Source: Chlamydia trachomatis A/HAR-13 (GTDB lineage: Bacteria; Chlamydiota; Chlamydiia; Chlamydiales; Chlamydiaceae). From it: DNA of 64,000 bases. The position numbers and the translations under genes were made by a program. The notes under the pieces were generated by a model that had not been told where the DNA came from, searched no databases, and worked only from the letters and a program-made list of their open reading frames with translations. Every line of letters begins with the position of its first letter. Position 1 is the stretch's first letter. Positions 16,936-24,670 of the stretch are shown in pieces. The stretch covers positions 620,001-684,000 of the forward strand of contig NC_007429.1 of the NCBI RefSeq assembly GCF_000012125.1, written 5' to 3'.

Positions 16936-17856
16936 ATGCGATTGATTGTTCGAATTTTCTTCTTTCTCTGCATTCTTAGCGCTCCCTATAGCTTCGCCAG
17001 TACTTGTTCCGCAGCACAAGGCGCCTCTTCTTGCCTTCCGTGCGCGACCGCTCCTCAGCAAGAACTTCCAGCATCTCCAGAAAAAACTGAAAAGCCTTTT
17101 CGTTGTCCATCTTATCGACCAACGGTAGAAGCTCAACACCTGCTACCTCCTCAAGAAGATCTTTCCTCCGGAGCCTTTTCAGAAACGTATCCAGATTTGA
17201 CTACGCAAGCCGTTATCCTTCTATTTCTTGCGTTATCTCCTTTCCTGGTTATGCTCCTGACCTCCTATTTAAAAATCATTATTACACTAGTTCTCCTTAG
17301 AAATGCTTTGGGAGTACAACAAACACCTCCTAGCCAAGTCCTCAATGGGATTGCTCTCATTCTATCGATCTACGTTATGTTCCCTACAGGAGTAGCTATG
17401 TATAATGATGCTAAAAAAGGTATCGAGTCGAGTGCTGTCCCTCGAGATCTTTTTTCTGCAGAAGGAGCTGAAACAGTATTTGTTGCTTTGAACAAATCGA
17501 AAGAACCTCTGCGATCTTTCCTTATTAAAAACACACCTAAACCTCAGATCCAAAGCTTTTACAAAATTTCACAAAAGACTTTCCCTCCAGAACTTCGCCA
17601 ACAATTAACGCCTTCTGACTTCATGATCATCATTCCTGCTTTCATCATGGGACAGATTAAAAATGCTTTTGAGATCGGAGTCTTGATTTACCTCCCTTTC
17701 TTTGTCATCGATTTGGTCACGGCAAACGTCCTAGTTGCTATGCAAATGATGATGCTTTCCCCTCTATCCATCTCTCTCCCTCTTAAACTGCTCCTTGTAG
17801 TGATGGTAGACGGATGGACCTTGCTACTAGAAGGGTTGATGATTAGCTTTAAATAA
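16936..17856 (+). CDS. sctR: Type III secretion export gate protein SctR
   Basis: A protein of 306 residues of the FliP/YscR family. It has a signal-like first hydrophobic segment, a Cys- and Pro-rich linker, then four hydrophobic segments around the conserved L-T-S-Y-L-K-I and Q-T-P-P-S-Q-V-L-N-G motifs. SctR forms the five-subunit core of the export gate with SctS and SctT. The ATG at 16936 is chosen over an in-frame TTG at 16927. The N-terminal Cys-rich extension (about 20-45) is longer than in most SctR proteins. Confidence 0.92.
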   Translation: MRLIVRIFFFLCILSAPYSFASTCSAAQGASSCLPCATAPQQELPASPEKTEKPFRCPSYRPTVEAQHLLPPQEDLSSGAFSETYPDLTTQAVILLFLALSPFLVMLLTSYLKIIITLVLLRNALGVQQTPPSQVLNGIALILSIYVMFPTGVAMYNDAKKGIESSAVPRDLFSAEGAETVFVALNKSKEPLRSFLIKNTPKPQIQSFYKISQKTFPPELRQQLTPSDFMIIIPAFIMGQIKNAFEIGVLIYLPFFVIDLVTANVLVAMQMMMLSPLSISLPLKLLLVVMVDGWTLLLEGLMISFK

Positions 17857-17867
17857 GAGACTTTCCT

Positions 17868-18152
17868 ATGCTGATGCTTGCAACAAGTTTCAAATCGATT
17901 TTGTTTGAATATTCATATGAAGCCCTCTTATTAATTCTGATCATTTCAGCTCCTCCTATTATTTTGGCTTCTGTCGTTGGGATTATGGTGGCTATTTTCC
18001 AAGCAGCAACACAAATTCAGGAGCAAACTTTCGCTTTTGCTATTAAGCTTGTTGTCATTTTCGGAACGTTAATGATTACTGGAGGCTGGCTGTGTAGCAT
18101 GATTTTACGGTTTGCTGCGCAGATTTTCCAAAATTTTTACAAATGGAAGTAG
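17868..18152 (+). CDS. sctS: Type III secretion export gate protein SctS
   Basis: A protein of 94 residues with two hydrophobic hairpin helices, the normal FliQ/YscS size. The central A-T-Q-I-Q-E-Q-T motif is diagnostic. It lies 11 nt after sctR and 6 nt before sctT, in the order seen in nearly all type III systems. Confidence 0.92.
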   Translation: MLMLATSFKSILFEYSYEALLLILIISAPPIILASVVGIMVAIFQAATQIQEQTFAFAIKLVVIFGTLMITGGWLCSMILRFAAQIFQNFYKWK

Positions 18153-18158
18153 ATTGCC

Positions 18159-19028
18159 ATGGCTACGCTTCCCGAGGTTCTTTCAGGGCTCGGCTCTTCC
18201 TATATCGATTATATATTCCAAAAGCCAGCCGATTACGTTTGGACTGTCTTTCTTTTGCTAGCGGCACGCATATTATCTATGCTGTCGATCATCCCGTTCT
18301 TAGGAGCTAAACTATTCCCGTCACCAATTAAAATTGGGATAGCGCTCTCTTGGATGGGATTGCTGCTACCTCAGGTGATACAAGACTCTACGATCGTCCA
18401 CTACCAAGACCTAGATATTTTCTATATCCTTCTTATTAAGGAGATTTTGATTGGCGTACTCATCGGCTTTCTGTTCTCTTTTCCCTTCTATGCTGCCCAG
18501 TCTGCAGGATCCTTTATTACCAACCAGCAAGGGATACAAGGATTAGAAGGTGCTACCTCTCTCGTATCTATAGAACAAACTTCTCCTCACGGGATCTTTT
18601 ATCATTATTTTGTGACTATCGTTTTCTGGCTCGCAGGAGGACATCGTATTATCCTTTCTGTTCTTTTACAATCGCTTGAGATCATCCCTCTTCATGCTGT
18701 TTTCCCTGAGAGCATGATGTCGCTACGAGCTCCTATGTGGATCGCGATATTAAAAATGTGCCAATTGTGCTTGATTATGACCATACAGTTGAGCGCTCCA
18801 GCAGCGGTGGCTATGCTTATGTCAGATTTATTCCTAGGGATCATCAACCGAATGGCTCCTCAGGTACAAGTCATCTACCTACTTTCTGCACTGAAAGCCT
18901 TTATGGGATTGTTATTCCTAACACTGGCTTGGTGGTTCATTGTGAAACAAATTGATTATTTCACTCTGGCATGGTTCAAAGAAATCCCTACTATGCTCTT
19001 CGGAGCTCATCCTCCTAAAGTTTTGTGA
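18159..19028 (+). CDS. sctT: Type III secretion export gate protein SctT
   Basis: A membrane protein of 289 residues of the FliR/YscT family with about seven hydrophobic segments. Conserved landmarks are K-E-I-L-I-G near 95-100 and the A-P-A-A-V-A-M-L-M-S-D-L-F-L-G-I-I-N-R-M-A-P-Q block (about 211-233). It completes the export gate with SctR and SctS. It is the last gene of the plus-strand cluster and is followed by a hairpin shared with the opposing gene. Confidence 0.92.
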   Translation: MATLPEVLSGLGSSYIDYIFQKPADYVWTVFLLLAARILSMLSIIPFLGAKLFPSPIKIGIALSWMGLLLPQVIQDSTIVHYQDLDIFYILLIKEILIGVLIGFLFSFPFYAAQSAGSFITNQQGIQGLEGATSLVSIEQTSPHGIFYHYFVTIVFWLAGGHRIILSVLLQSLEIIPLHAVFPESMMSLRAPMWIAILKMCQLCLIMTIQLSAPAAVAMLMSDLFLGIINRMAPQVQVIYLLSALKAFMGLLFLTLAWWFIVKQIDYFTLAWFKEIPTMLFGAHPPKVL

Positions 19029-19029
19029 T

Positions 19030-19069
19030 ATAAAAAAAAAGAACTCCCTCCAAAAAAGAGGGAGTTCTT
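19030..19069 (-). terminator. Terminator between convergent sctT and Inc-like gene
   Basis: A perfect 12-bp stem, AAGAACTCCCTC (19039-19050) and GAGGGAGTTCTT (19058-19069). On the minus strand it is followed by nine T residues, a strong terminator for the Inc-like gene. On the plus strand the T tract is poor, but the stem could still serve sctT. Confidence 0.85.
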
Positions 19070-19106
19070 CACACCACGTAAGTGTAGTCTTTGTTGCTAT
19101 ATGGCC

Positions 19107-19550
19107 TTACTCATGACGAGAAGTCGTGTCTTTATGCTGCCCTTGAGCAAGTAAAATTACAATAATACAAAGCACGATAAAAGACAGAACAAACGAAGGA
19201 GCTTTGATTAACCAAAAGAGCGCAACCCCGCATACCAAAGCATTTTTAATAGGCCCGTTTTTAGCGTAATAGCTCTGCAGATTTTGTAGCACAGCTAATA
19301 TCTCAGGATAAAACCCTAAGACTATCCCGGAGGCAACAAATAACCCTCCGACCCAAGATACGCAGTTCGCTATAATCCCAAAAACAATCAAAGCACCACT
19401 GATGGCTTCGCAAGCATGTCGAGATAAAAACCTCTTCATCCCCCCGACCTTTGGATTTGTGTGCAAATCACGCACTTTTTGTTTTAGAGAACCAAACTTA
19501 GAGGCCGATGGTTCTTGTGAGGAGCTCTCTTTTTGCATCTCGTCCGCCAT
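19107..19550 (-). CDS. Probable inclusion membrane protein (CT565-type)
   Basis: A protein of 147 residues with no Sec signal. A hydrophilic N-terminus rich in Ser, Gln and Glu (1-40) precedes two bilobed hydrophobic regions (about 48-85 and 103-140), the hallmark of Inc proteins. Incs are type III effectors inserted in the inclusion membrane with both ends facing the host cytosol. CT565 is listed among Incs as I recall. The gene ends facing the type III gate genes and has its own strong terminator. The host partner is unknown. Confidence 0.65.
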   Translation of the reverse strand: MADEMQKESSSQEPSASKFGSLKQKVRDLHTNPKVGGMKRFLSRHACEAISGALIVFGIIANCVSWVGGLFVASGIVLGFYPEILAVLQNLQSYYAKNGPIKNALVCGVALFWLIKAPSFVLSFIVLCIIVILLAQGQHKDTTSRHE

Positions 19551-19640
19551 AAGCCATACCTGATTTTTTTCTTTTTATTAAATTAATCTCGTACTAAACA
19601 ATTATCAAAAGATAATTTAAATATAAACATAAAAAACCAT

Positions 19641-20633
19641 TTAATTAGTTTTTCTTCTTGAAACGCAACGACTTCTGTTAACCCCTTCATTTTCTGGGTC
19701 TACCACAAAAATATAATCCCCAGCAGTCCCTAATGTGTAATCAAAAACCTTCTTGTTCAGTAAAGAAAGAAGATCATATCGATGGAGAATTACCTGCGTT
19801 TTGTCTTGCAACTCTGTGCAGAAATCCGTTCTAGTTTTAAAAATTTCTAATGCAGCAGCTTGCCCATAAGCTTTAATAGCCAACTCCTGCTGTCGCGCGC
19901 TCTCCCAAACCTCTTGCCGTACACGTTCTAATTCAGAATAAGCTTTAGAATCATTGATAAATGCTTGAAGAATAACGGGATCTGTGAACAATAAATTCAA
20001 CCTACCCTGATTGGTATTTTTCTCTTCATAGTTGAGAAAATGCAATAAAGAACGCGTTGTCTTAGTGCCTTTTAGCATCTTGTACAACCAACCGGCTTCC
20101 TCTTCAGGAAGGACTACCGTCTCAAGACAATCCGAACCAAGCTCTCGAGCTCGAGAAATAATCTCATCCTTTTGAGCAAGCAAAGCCTCTATAACACGAT
20201 ACTCCGCACCTTGAGGAATGAGCTCTGACTGCACATACAGTCCTTGTAGCAACCTAGCAAAAATAGCATATGCTGAAGAAGGATCTCCATAATTCTCCGG
20301 AGACTCTTTCAGCAAAGAATAAAGATTGAACCTAGAATTATTTGGCGGCCGAGAAAAAGGGATTTCTAACAGTCGATAGCGCTTCTGCCGAACAACGACA
20401 CTATCACGCTCCTTATCTTGCGTACGAGGCTCTGCTCTTTTCGCCTGGGAAGACAATCGTTTCGTTTTATCTCTGTAGATCACTTCAGAAATAGCAGATT
20501 GTTGCGCAGAAAAAGCTACTTCTTCCTTTTCTTGAAGTTTTGCATAGGAAATTCTCTTACGAGTTCCGGCAGCATCCAAAGATACCACGGTCACCAACGA
20601 GGTTAAACATAGTAGTGTGAAAATAAAATGCAT
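19641..20633 (-). CDS. Secreted hypothetical protein of the type II secretion cluster (CT566-type)
   Basis: A protein of 330 residues with an N-terminal signal peptide (hydrophobic 3-20, cleavage near A22). The mature part is hydrophilic and helical with no recognised domain. It lies 5 nt after the pseudopilin-like gene at 20639 and is the last gene in the minus-strand run that begins with the gspD region. GspK-type minor pseudopilins are also about 300 residues, but the E5 prepilin motif is missing here. Function unknown. Confidence 0.55.
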   Translation of the reverse strand: MHFIFTLLCLTSLVTVVSLDAAGTRKRISYAKLQEKEEVAFSAQQSAISEVIYRDKTKRLSSQAKRAEPRTQDKERDSVVVRQKRYRLLEIPFSRPPNNSRFNLYSLLKESPENYGDPSSAYAIFARLLQGLYVQSELIPQGAEYRVIEALLAQKDEIISRARELGSDCLETVVLPEEEAGWLYKMLKGTKTTRSLLHFLNYEEKNTNQGRLNLLFTDPVILQAFINDSKAYSELERVRQEVWESARQQELAIKAYGQAAALEIFKTRTDFCTELQDKTQVILHRYDLLSLLNKKVFDYTLGTAGDYIFVVDPENEGVNRSRCVSRRKTN

Positions 20634-20638
20634 AGGCT

Positions 20639-21163
20639 CTATCTACCCACAGCAAAAATATAGGAAAGGGTTCTTGGTGGCAAGGCCCCAACCTTCCTTA
20701 CTAGTGTTAAGTACACTCTATCTGGTCCCTCTCCTAGACCTTGATATCTAAGAACTTTCCATTCCATAGAAAGAACATGCGTCCATAAGGAAATTTTCTC
20801 CTGACGGGCCTCCTCTCTTTCACTCGCTACTATTAGAGAAATTTCCTGAGTGATGGGGTCATAGTGTAACGTCCCTTGCACAACACCTGCTAAGTGAGGA
20901 TCGACATACACTCCCCGATCGAAAGAAAAAACTAACTCTTCCTGAGCTTCCATGGCAATAGTGGATAAAAAGGTACCTCTTAAAAATCGATACGTCTTGC
21001 TCTCATTGAGAAAGATTCTATACACGTGCTCTTTCTCTTTATGAGATATCCATATCCTCCGTGTCCAATACCCTAAAGAGCCGAGCAGCAAACTGATAAG
21101 CACGCAAGCGATGAGAAGTTCTGAAAGTAAAAATGCTCGTTTCTTTTTTATCTTTCTAAACAT
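20639..21163 (-). CDS. Type II secretion minor pseudopilin-like protein (CT567-type)
   Basis: A protein of 174 residues. The N-terminus has a basic leader (F-R-K-I-K-K-K-R-A) followed by F-L-L-S-E-L-L-I and a hydrophobic helix. The glutamate at +5 of the helix is the hallmark of type IV pilin-like proteins. The residue before the cleavage point is Ala, not the usual Gly. The ATG at 21163 has AGAGGT 5 nt upstream and overlaps the preceding gene by 16 nt. Longer in-frame starts add a non-homologous leader. Position suggests a GspJ- or GspI-like tip pseudopilin. Confidence 0.6.
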   Translation of the reverse strand: MFRKIKKKRAFLLSELLIACVLISLLLGSLGYWTRRIWISHKEKEHVYRIFLNESKTYRFLRGTFLSTIAMEAQEELVFSFDRGVYVDPHLAGVVQGTLHYDPITQEISLIVASEREEARQEKISLWTHVLSMEWKVLRYQGLGEGPDRVYLTLVRKVGALPPRTLSYIFAVGR

Positions 21164-21576
21164 AAACACCTCTGTGCAGCGGCTCCCCTTTTCTGGCCAG
21201 GGAATAAGTCCACCGTAGCGTCGACCGAACACAAAAGCCTGCCGTCTGCGTTACGTTTTTCTCTTAGGAGGGATAGCGTATAGCTATAAGGGATCTTGAT
21301 AGCTTCTCCCATGCTCGTATACACATACATCCCAACAAGCTCTCCTTCCCCTTTCAGGGAGAGAGCTTCTCTATCCATTTGCTGAAATATGGCGTCCTCC
21401 ACCGCAAAAAAACAGTAATCGATGCATGCAGGAAGCTGTAAGCGAAAAATGTCTTCCTCAAACGAACGAGTGATCCGTGTATAAAACACCACACTAGGAA
21501 TTAACACTGTGCAAAGAAGGGAGAGAGAAAGAAGCACCTCTACTAGTAAAAAACAACGTTTTCGTTTGAAAGCCAT
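21148..21576 (-). CDS. Type II secretion minor pseudopilin-like protein (CT568-type)
   Basis: A protein of 142 residues. The leader K-R-K-R-C is followed by F-L-L-V-E-V-L-L-S-L, again with Glu at +5, and Cys in place of the -1 Gly. The ATG at 21576 has AGGGG 7-8 nt upstream. An upstream ATG (21603) has its Shine-Dalgarno fused to the start codon and is less likely. Overlaps with both neighbours indicate tight translational coupling. The position after gspG fits a minor pseudopilin (GspH or GspI type); exact class not determinable. Confidence 0.6.
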   Translation of the reverse strand: MAFKRKRCFLLVEVLLSLSLLCTVLIPSVVFYTRITRSFEEDIFRLQLPACIDYCFFAVEDAIFQQMDREALSLKGEGELVGMYVYTSMGEAIKIPYSYTLSLLREKRNADGRLLCSVDATVDLFPGQKRGAAAQRCLCLER

Positions 21577-21586
21577 TTCCGTCCCC

Positions 21587-21961
21587 TTACCCTCGCTGTT
21601 CATTCCTTACTTTCTTAGAGAACACAACAATATCGTCACCCTTGTCATTCATTTTAACAAGAAGATCTTCTCCCCAAGCATCTTTAAGAAGTTTCTTTCC
21701 TTCCTTGCACCACGCAGAATCTTCTAAAATCGCTTCCTTATTTGCGATGACCTCTTTTAGAGACAAATTTCCGGAAGCATATTCCATCATAAGGACGTCA
21801 TACACGCGAGCGCAATTTTGCTCTGTTTGGAAGATTTTCCCTTTTTGCAAACTCCCTCGCATATTAAAAGCCAAGGCTCCACCAATAATACCAATGAGGG
21901 TAATGACAACCATCATTTCCACTAACGTAATGGATTGTTTTCTTTTTTTTGTTTTCTTCAC
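21587..21961 (-). CDS. gspG: Type II secretion major pseudopilin GspG
   Basis: A protein of 124 residues. A very basic leader (K-K-T-K-K-R-K-Q-S) precedes I-T-L-V-E-M-M-V-V-I-T-L-I-G-I-I-G, a textbook GspG N-terminal helix with Glu at +5, except that Ser replaces the -1 Gly. The C-terminal part carries A-W-G-E-D-L near 98-103, matching the D-x-W-G-x-P-L region of GspG. It would be cleaved by a prepilin peptidase and form the short periplasmic pseudopilus. The start is GTG with GGAGGG 5 nt upstream. Confidence 0.85.
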   Translation of the reverse strand: MKKTKKRKQSITLVEMMVVITLIGIIGGALAFNMRGSLQKGKIFQTEQNCARVYDVLMMEYASGNLSLKEVIANKEAILEDSAWCKEGKKLLKDAWGEDLLVKMNDKGDDIVVFSKKVRNEQRG

Positions 21962-21977
21962 AGTTTCCCTCCTGTAG

Positions 21978-23153
21978 TTAAAACGTTTGAATACCGCTTG
22001 TTAACGGAAGAAGGATTGATAACATAATCAATCCAATAAAACCGCCTAGCAACACAAGAACTATGGGCTGACACCAGGCAGTTACCCAAGTCAATACCCT
22101 TTGAATATCCTCGTTATAAATTTGCGCGACATGCGCGAATACCACCGCAAGATCCCCGGATTCTTCTCCTAGAGCAACCATCCCAATCACCAGTTTTGGC
22201 GTCCATGTACGATGAGATAGCTCACGACTCAAAGATCCTCCACGAACAACTGCTTGGATCACTTCTTGTAGCTCTTCGCGCAAAAAGTCTTGTGATACGG
22301 CCTCGCATCCTAATGTCAGAGCTTCGATCAAATTCCCGCCTCCTTGCAAAACAGCAGATGTGACGGAACAAAATCGACAAAATCCTATTTTAATCACCAG
22401 ACTACGCAAAATAGGGATCTTCTTGATAATTGCCTCTAGAGTCCTTTTCCCTATCCGTTTTTTCCAGACTATGCGTAGGGATATCGCTCCACCTATTCCT
22501 CCCAGCAAAACAAGAAACTTGTACCTACAAAACCATGTACTGCACGAGAAAACAGCTTTTGTGAGCCTTGTCATCTCCATATCTTCAAAAGTTTCTTTCA
22601 ATGTAGGAATGACCCCTATTAGAAAGAACACCACAACAGCACAAGAAAATACCAATAAGATCGCTGGATAACTCAATGCTGCAGCAAGACTTTTGGATAG
22701 TTTTTCCTTCTCTTCCAACACTTTAATAATATTCATTAAAGCGCCTTCTAGATTCCCAATACTCTCTCCAGAACGCACACTATTCTGATAAAAAGAATCA
22801 AAAATATGCGGGAACCTCGCTAGAGCTTCTGAAAAGACCCCACCGGAACGTAGAGCTTCCATCAAAGAAGTGAGAACCCCAGCCAGCGCACGTCCCTGAT
22901 ACTGATCTCGCAATGAAGTCAAAGCATCGTATAAGGAGATCCCCGATCGTAATAATAACACTAATTGCTTAGTAAAAATAACCAGCTCTGTAGTTGTGAC
23001 ACGGTAGTTTCTCTCTCGCACCTTTCGAATGTCCAGAATGCGAGCTCCTTGAGCAGCAAGAAGCTCTCTTGCCTCTCGCTGATGGAAAGCCTCTACAAAA
23101 GAACGTCGTTTTTTCTCGGACTGATCAAGATATGTACAAAGAAACCTAGCCAT
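21978..23153 (-). CDS. gspF: Type II secretion inner membrane platform protein GspF
   Basis: A protein of 391 residues with two cytoplasmic GspF/PilC repeats separated by three membrane segments (around 158-180, 205-225 and 365-388). Landmarks are T-K-Q-L-V-L-L-L-R-S-G-I-S-L in the first repeat and G-E-E-S-G-D-L in the second. GspF is the membrane platform driven by the ATPase GspE. The ATG at 23153 has AGGAGGGG just upstream; an in-frame extension to 23255 has no support and would overlap gspE. Confidence 0.9.
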   Translation of the reverse strand: MARFLCTYLDQSEKKRRSFVEAFHQREARELLAAQGARILDIRKVRERNYRVTTTELVIFTKQLVLLLRSGISLYDALTSLRDQYQGRALAGVLTSLMEALRSGGVFSEALARFPHIFDSFYQNSVRSGESIGNLEGALMNIIKVLEEKEKLSKSLAAALSYPAILLVFSCAVVVFFLIGVIPTLKETFEDMEMTRLTKAVFSCSTWFCRYKFLVLLGGIGGAISLRIVWKKRIGKRTLEAIIKKIPILRSLVIKIGFCRFCSVTSAVLQGGGNLIEALTLGCEAVSQDFLREELQEVIQAVVRGGSLSRELSHRTWTPKLVIGMVALGEESGDLAVVFAHVAQIYNEDIQRVLTWVTAWCQPIVLVLLGGFIGLIMLSILLPLTSGIQTF

Positions 23154-23164
23154 ATCCCCTCCTG

Positions 23165-24670
23165 CTATTCTGACCGTTTTGCCACACGCAAAACTTCGGA
23201 AAGGGTTGTCTCCCCAGCAAGAGCCAGTTCTACTCCATGCTCTAGCAGAGGGCAATACCCTTCTCGCTCCGCAACACCTCGTAAAATGTGGTAAGGTCTC
23301 CCTAAAGCAATTTCAGAACGGAGTGTTGTGGTTACATCGACAAACTCATAGATCCCTTGTCTTCCTTTGTATCCGGAACGGAAGCACTGTGAACATCCAC
23401 GTCCTTTACATAAAGGAGCGAAAGGATCCTTCCCTAGAGCTCTTAATAAAGCCTGTTCTTGCACATCGGCCACACAGAATTCTTTGCAATGCGTACAAAT
23501 TCTACGGACGAGTCGTTGAGCGACAGCCCCTATCATTGTTGCGGATAATAAATAAGGCTCTACTCCCATGTCTAAAAGACGCGGGATTGCAGAAACAGCA
23601 TCATTCGTATGAAGAGTAGACACTACCAAGTGCCCCGTCAATGCCGCTTGAATGGCAATCTCCGCAGTCTCTTGATCCCGGATTTCTCCTACCATCAAAA
23701 CGTCTGGATCTTGTCTTAACAAATGGCGAAGTCCTTTAGAAAAGGTTAGTCCTATTTTAGGTTTCACAGCAATTTGAGCGACACCGGGGAGTTTATACTC
23801 TGGAGGATCTTCTATGGTCATGATATTAGTAAAAGGACCTGAAAGGTGTTGTATGACACTATATAAAGTGGTCGTCTTCCCACTTCCTGTCGGACCTGTT
23901 ACTAATAGAATCCCTTCCGGAACTCCTATCGCTTTTCTAAAGGAGGTCTCCATTTTAGGAGGCATACACAAGCCGCGTATATCTAAAATTACATTGCGCT
24001 TATCCAGTATGCGCAACACCACCCGCTCTCCATGAATGACAGGGACCGTACTGACACGCATATCGATCTCTTGTCCTCCTAGTTGCAACTTAATGCGACC
24101 ATCTTGAGGCAGTCGGTGTTCGGCGATATCGAGTTTGGTAAGCACTTTAATACGAGTAATAAGAGCGGCTCGTAAATGGTTCGGGGGAGCGTGGCGATCG
24201 TGTAGAACACCGTCTATGCGGTAACGAATACGTAAAAGATCTTCCACAGGGTCAAAATGAATATCCGAGGCTCGCTCTTCAATAGCTTCCTTAAGAATCA
24301 GATTGAGTAACCGCACTACAGGAGCACTGTTCTCTTGATTCTCAAGAAGTTCTGTGGTATCACTTTCCGATTCAGGCACTACAGCTTCCTGCATAGACTG
24401 TAGCATCTCGGAAGCTTTCCCGTCCTTATCGCTATATAGCTTTTGCAATCCATGAATAATTTCTGCTTCTTCCTTAGAAACCAATGAAAGAGGTTTTTGC
24501 GTGATCAACCGCACCTCATCCAAAGCCTCCAAAGGAGTTTTTTTCAAATGCCTTGCAAAAACGATCTTGTCGCCTAAATCCTCTACAGGCAGCAAATAAT
24601 TTTTCTTTAAAAAAGAGTAGGGAAGCTGATCTACCAGATCTTGCATAGTGCCTTTATTCCCGTCCATCAT
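23165..24670 (-). CDS. gspE: Type II secretion ATPase GspE
   Basis: A protein of 501 residues. Motifs in order: Walker A G259-P-T-G-S-G-K-T-T, aspartate and histidine boxes, Walker B D-V-L-M-V-G-E-I-R-D (323-332), and the zinc tetracysteine C392-x2-C395 ... C426-x2-C429 typical of GspE/PilB. It powers pseudopilus assembly from the cytoplasm. Two starts are possible: ATG 24670 (GGAAGG 7 nt upstream, overlapping gspD) or ATG 24646 (AAAGG 5 nt upstream, 493 residues). I prefer the first. Confidence 0.92.
   Translation of the reverse strand: MMDGNKGTMQDLVDQLPYSFLKKNYLLPVEDLGDKIVFARHLKKTPLEALDEVRLITQKPLSLVSKEEAEIIHGLQKLYSDKDGKASEMLQSMQEAVVPESESDTTELLENQENSAPVVRLLNLILKEAIEERASDIHFDPVEDLLRIRYRIDGVLHDRHAPPNHLRAALITRIKVLTKLDIAEHRLPQDGRIKLQLGGQEIDMRVSTVPVIHGERVVLRILDKRNVILDIRGLCMPPKMETSFRKAIGVPEGILLVTGPTGSGKTTTLYSVIQHLSGPFTNIMTIEDPPEYKLPGVAQIAVKPKIGLTFSKGLRHLLRQDPDVLMVGEIRDQETAEIAIQAALTGHLVVSTLHTNDAVSAIPRLLDMGVEPYLLSATMIGAVAQRLVRRICTHCKEFCVADVQEQALLRALGKDPFAPLCKGRGCSQCFRSGYKGRQGIYEFVDVTTTLRSEIALGRPYHILRGVAEREGYCPLLEHGVELALAGETTLSEVLRVAKRSE

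Noticed and set aside
23154..23255. Extension of gspF upstream to 23255
   Set aside because: It would overlap gspE by 91 nt, while ATG 23153 has a perfect AGGAGG and the normal GspF N-terminus.
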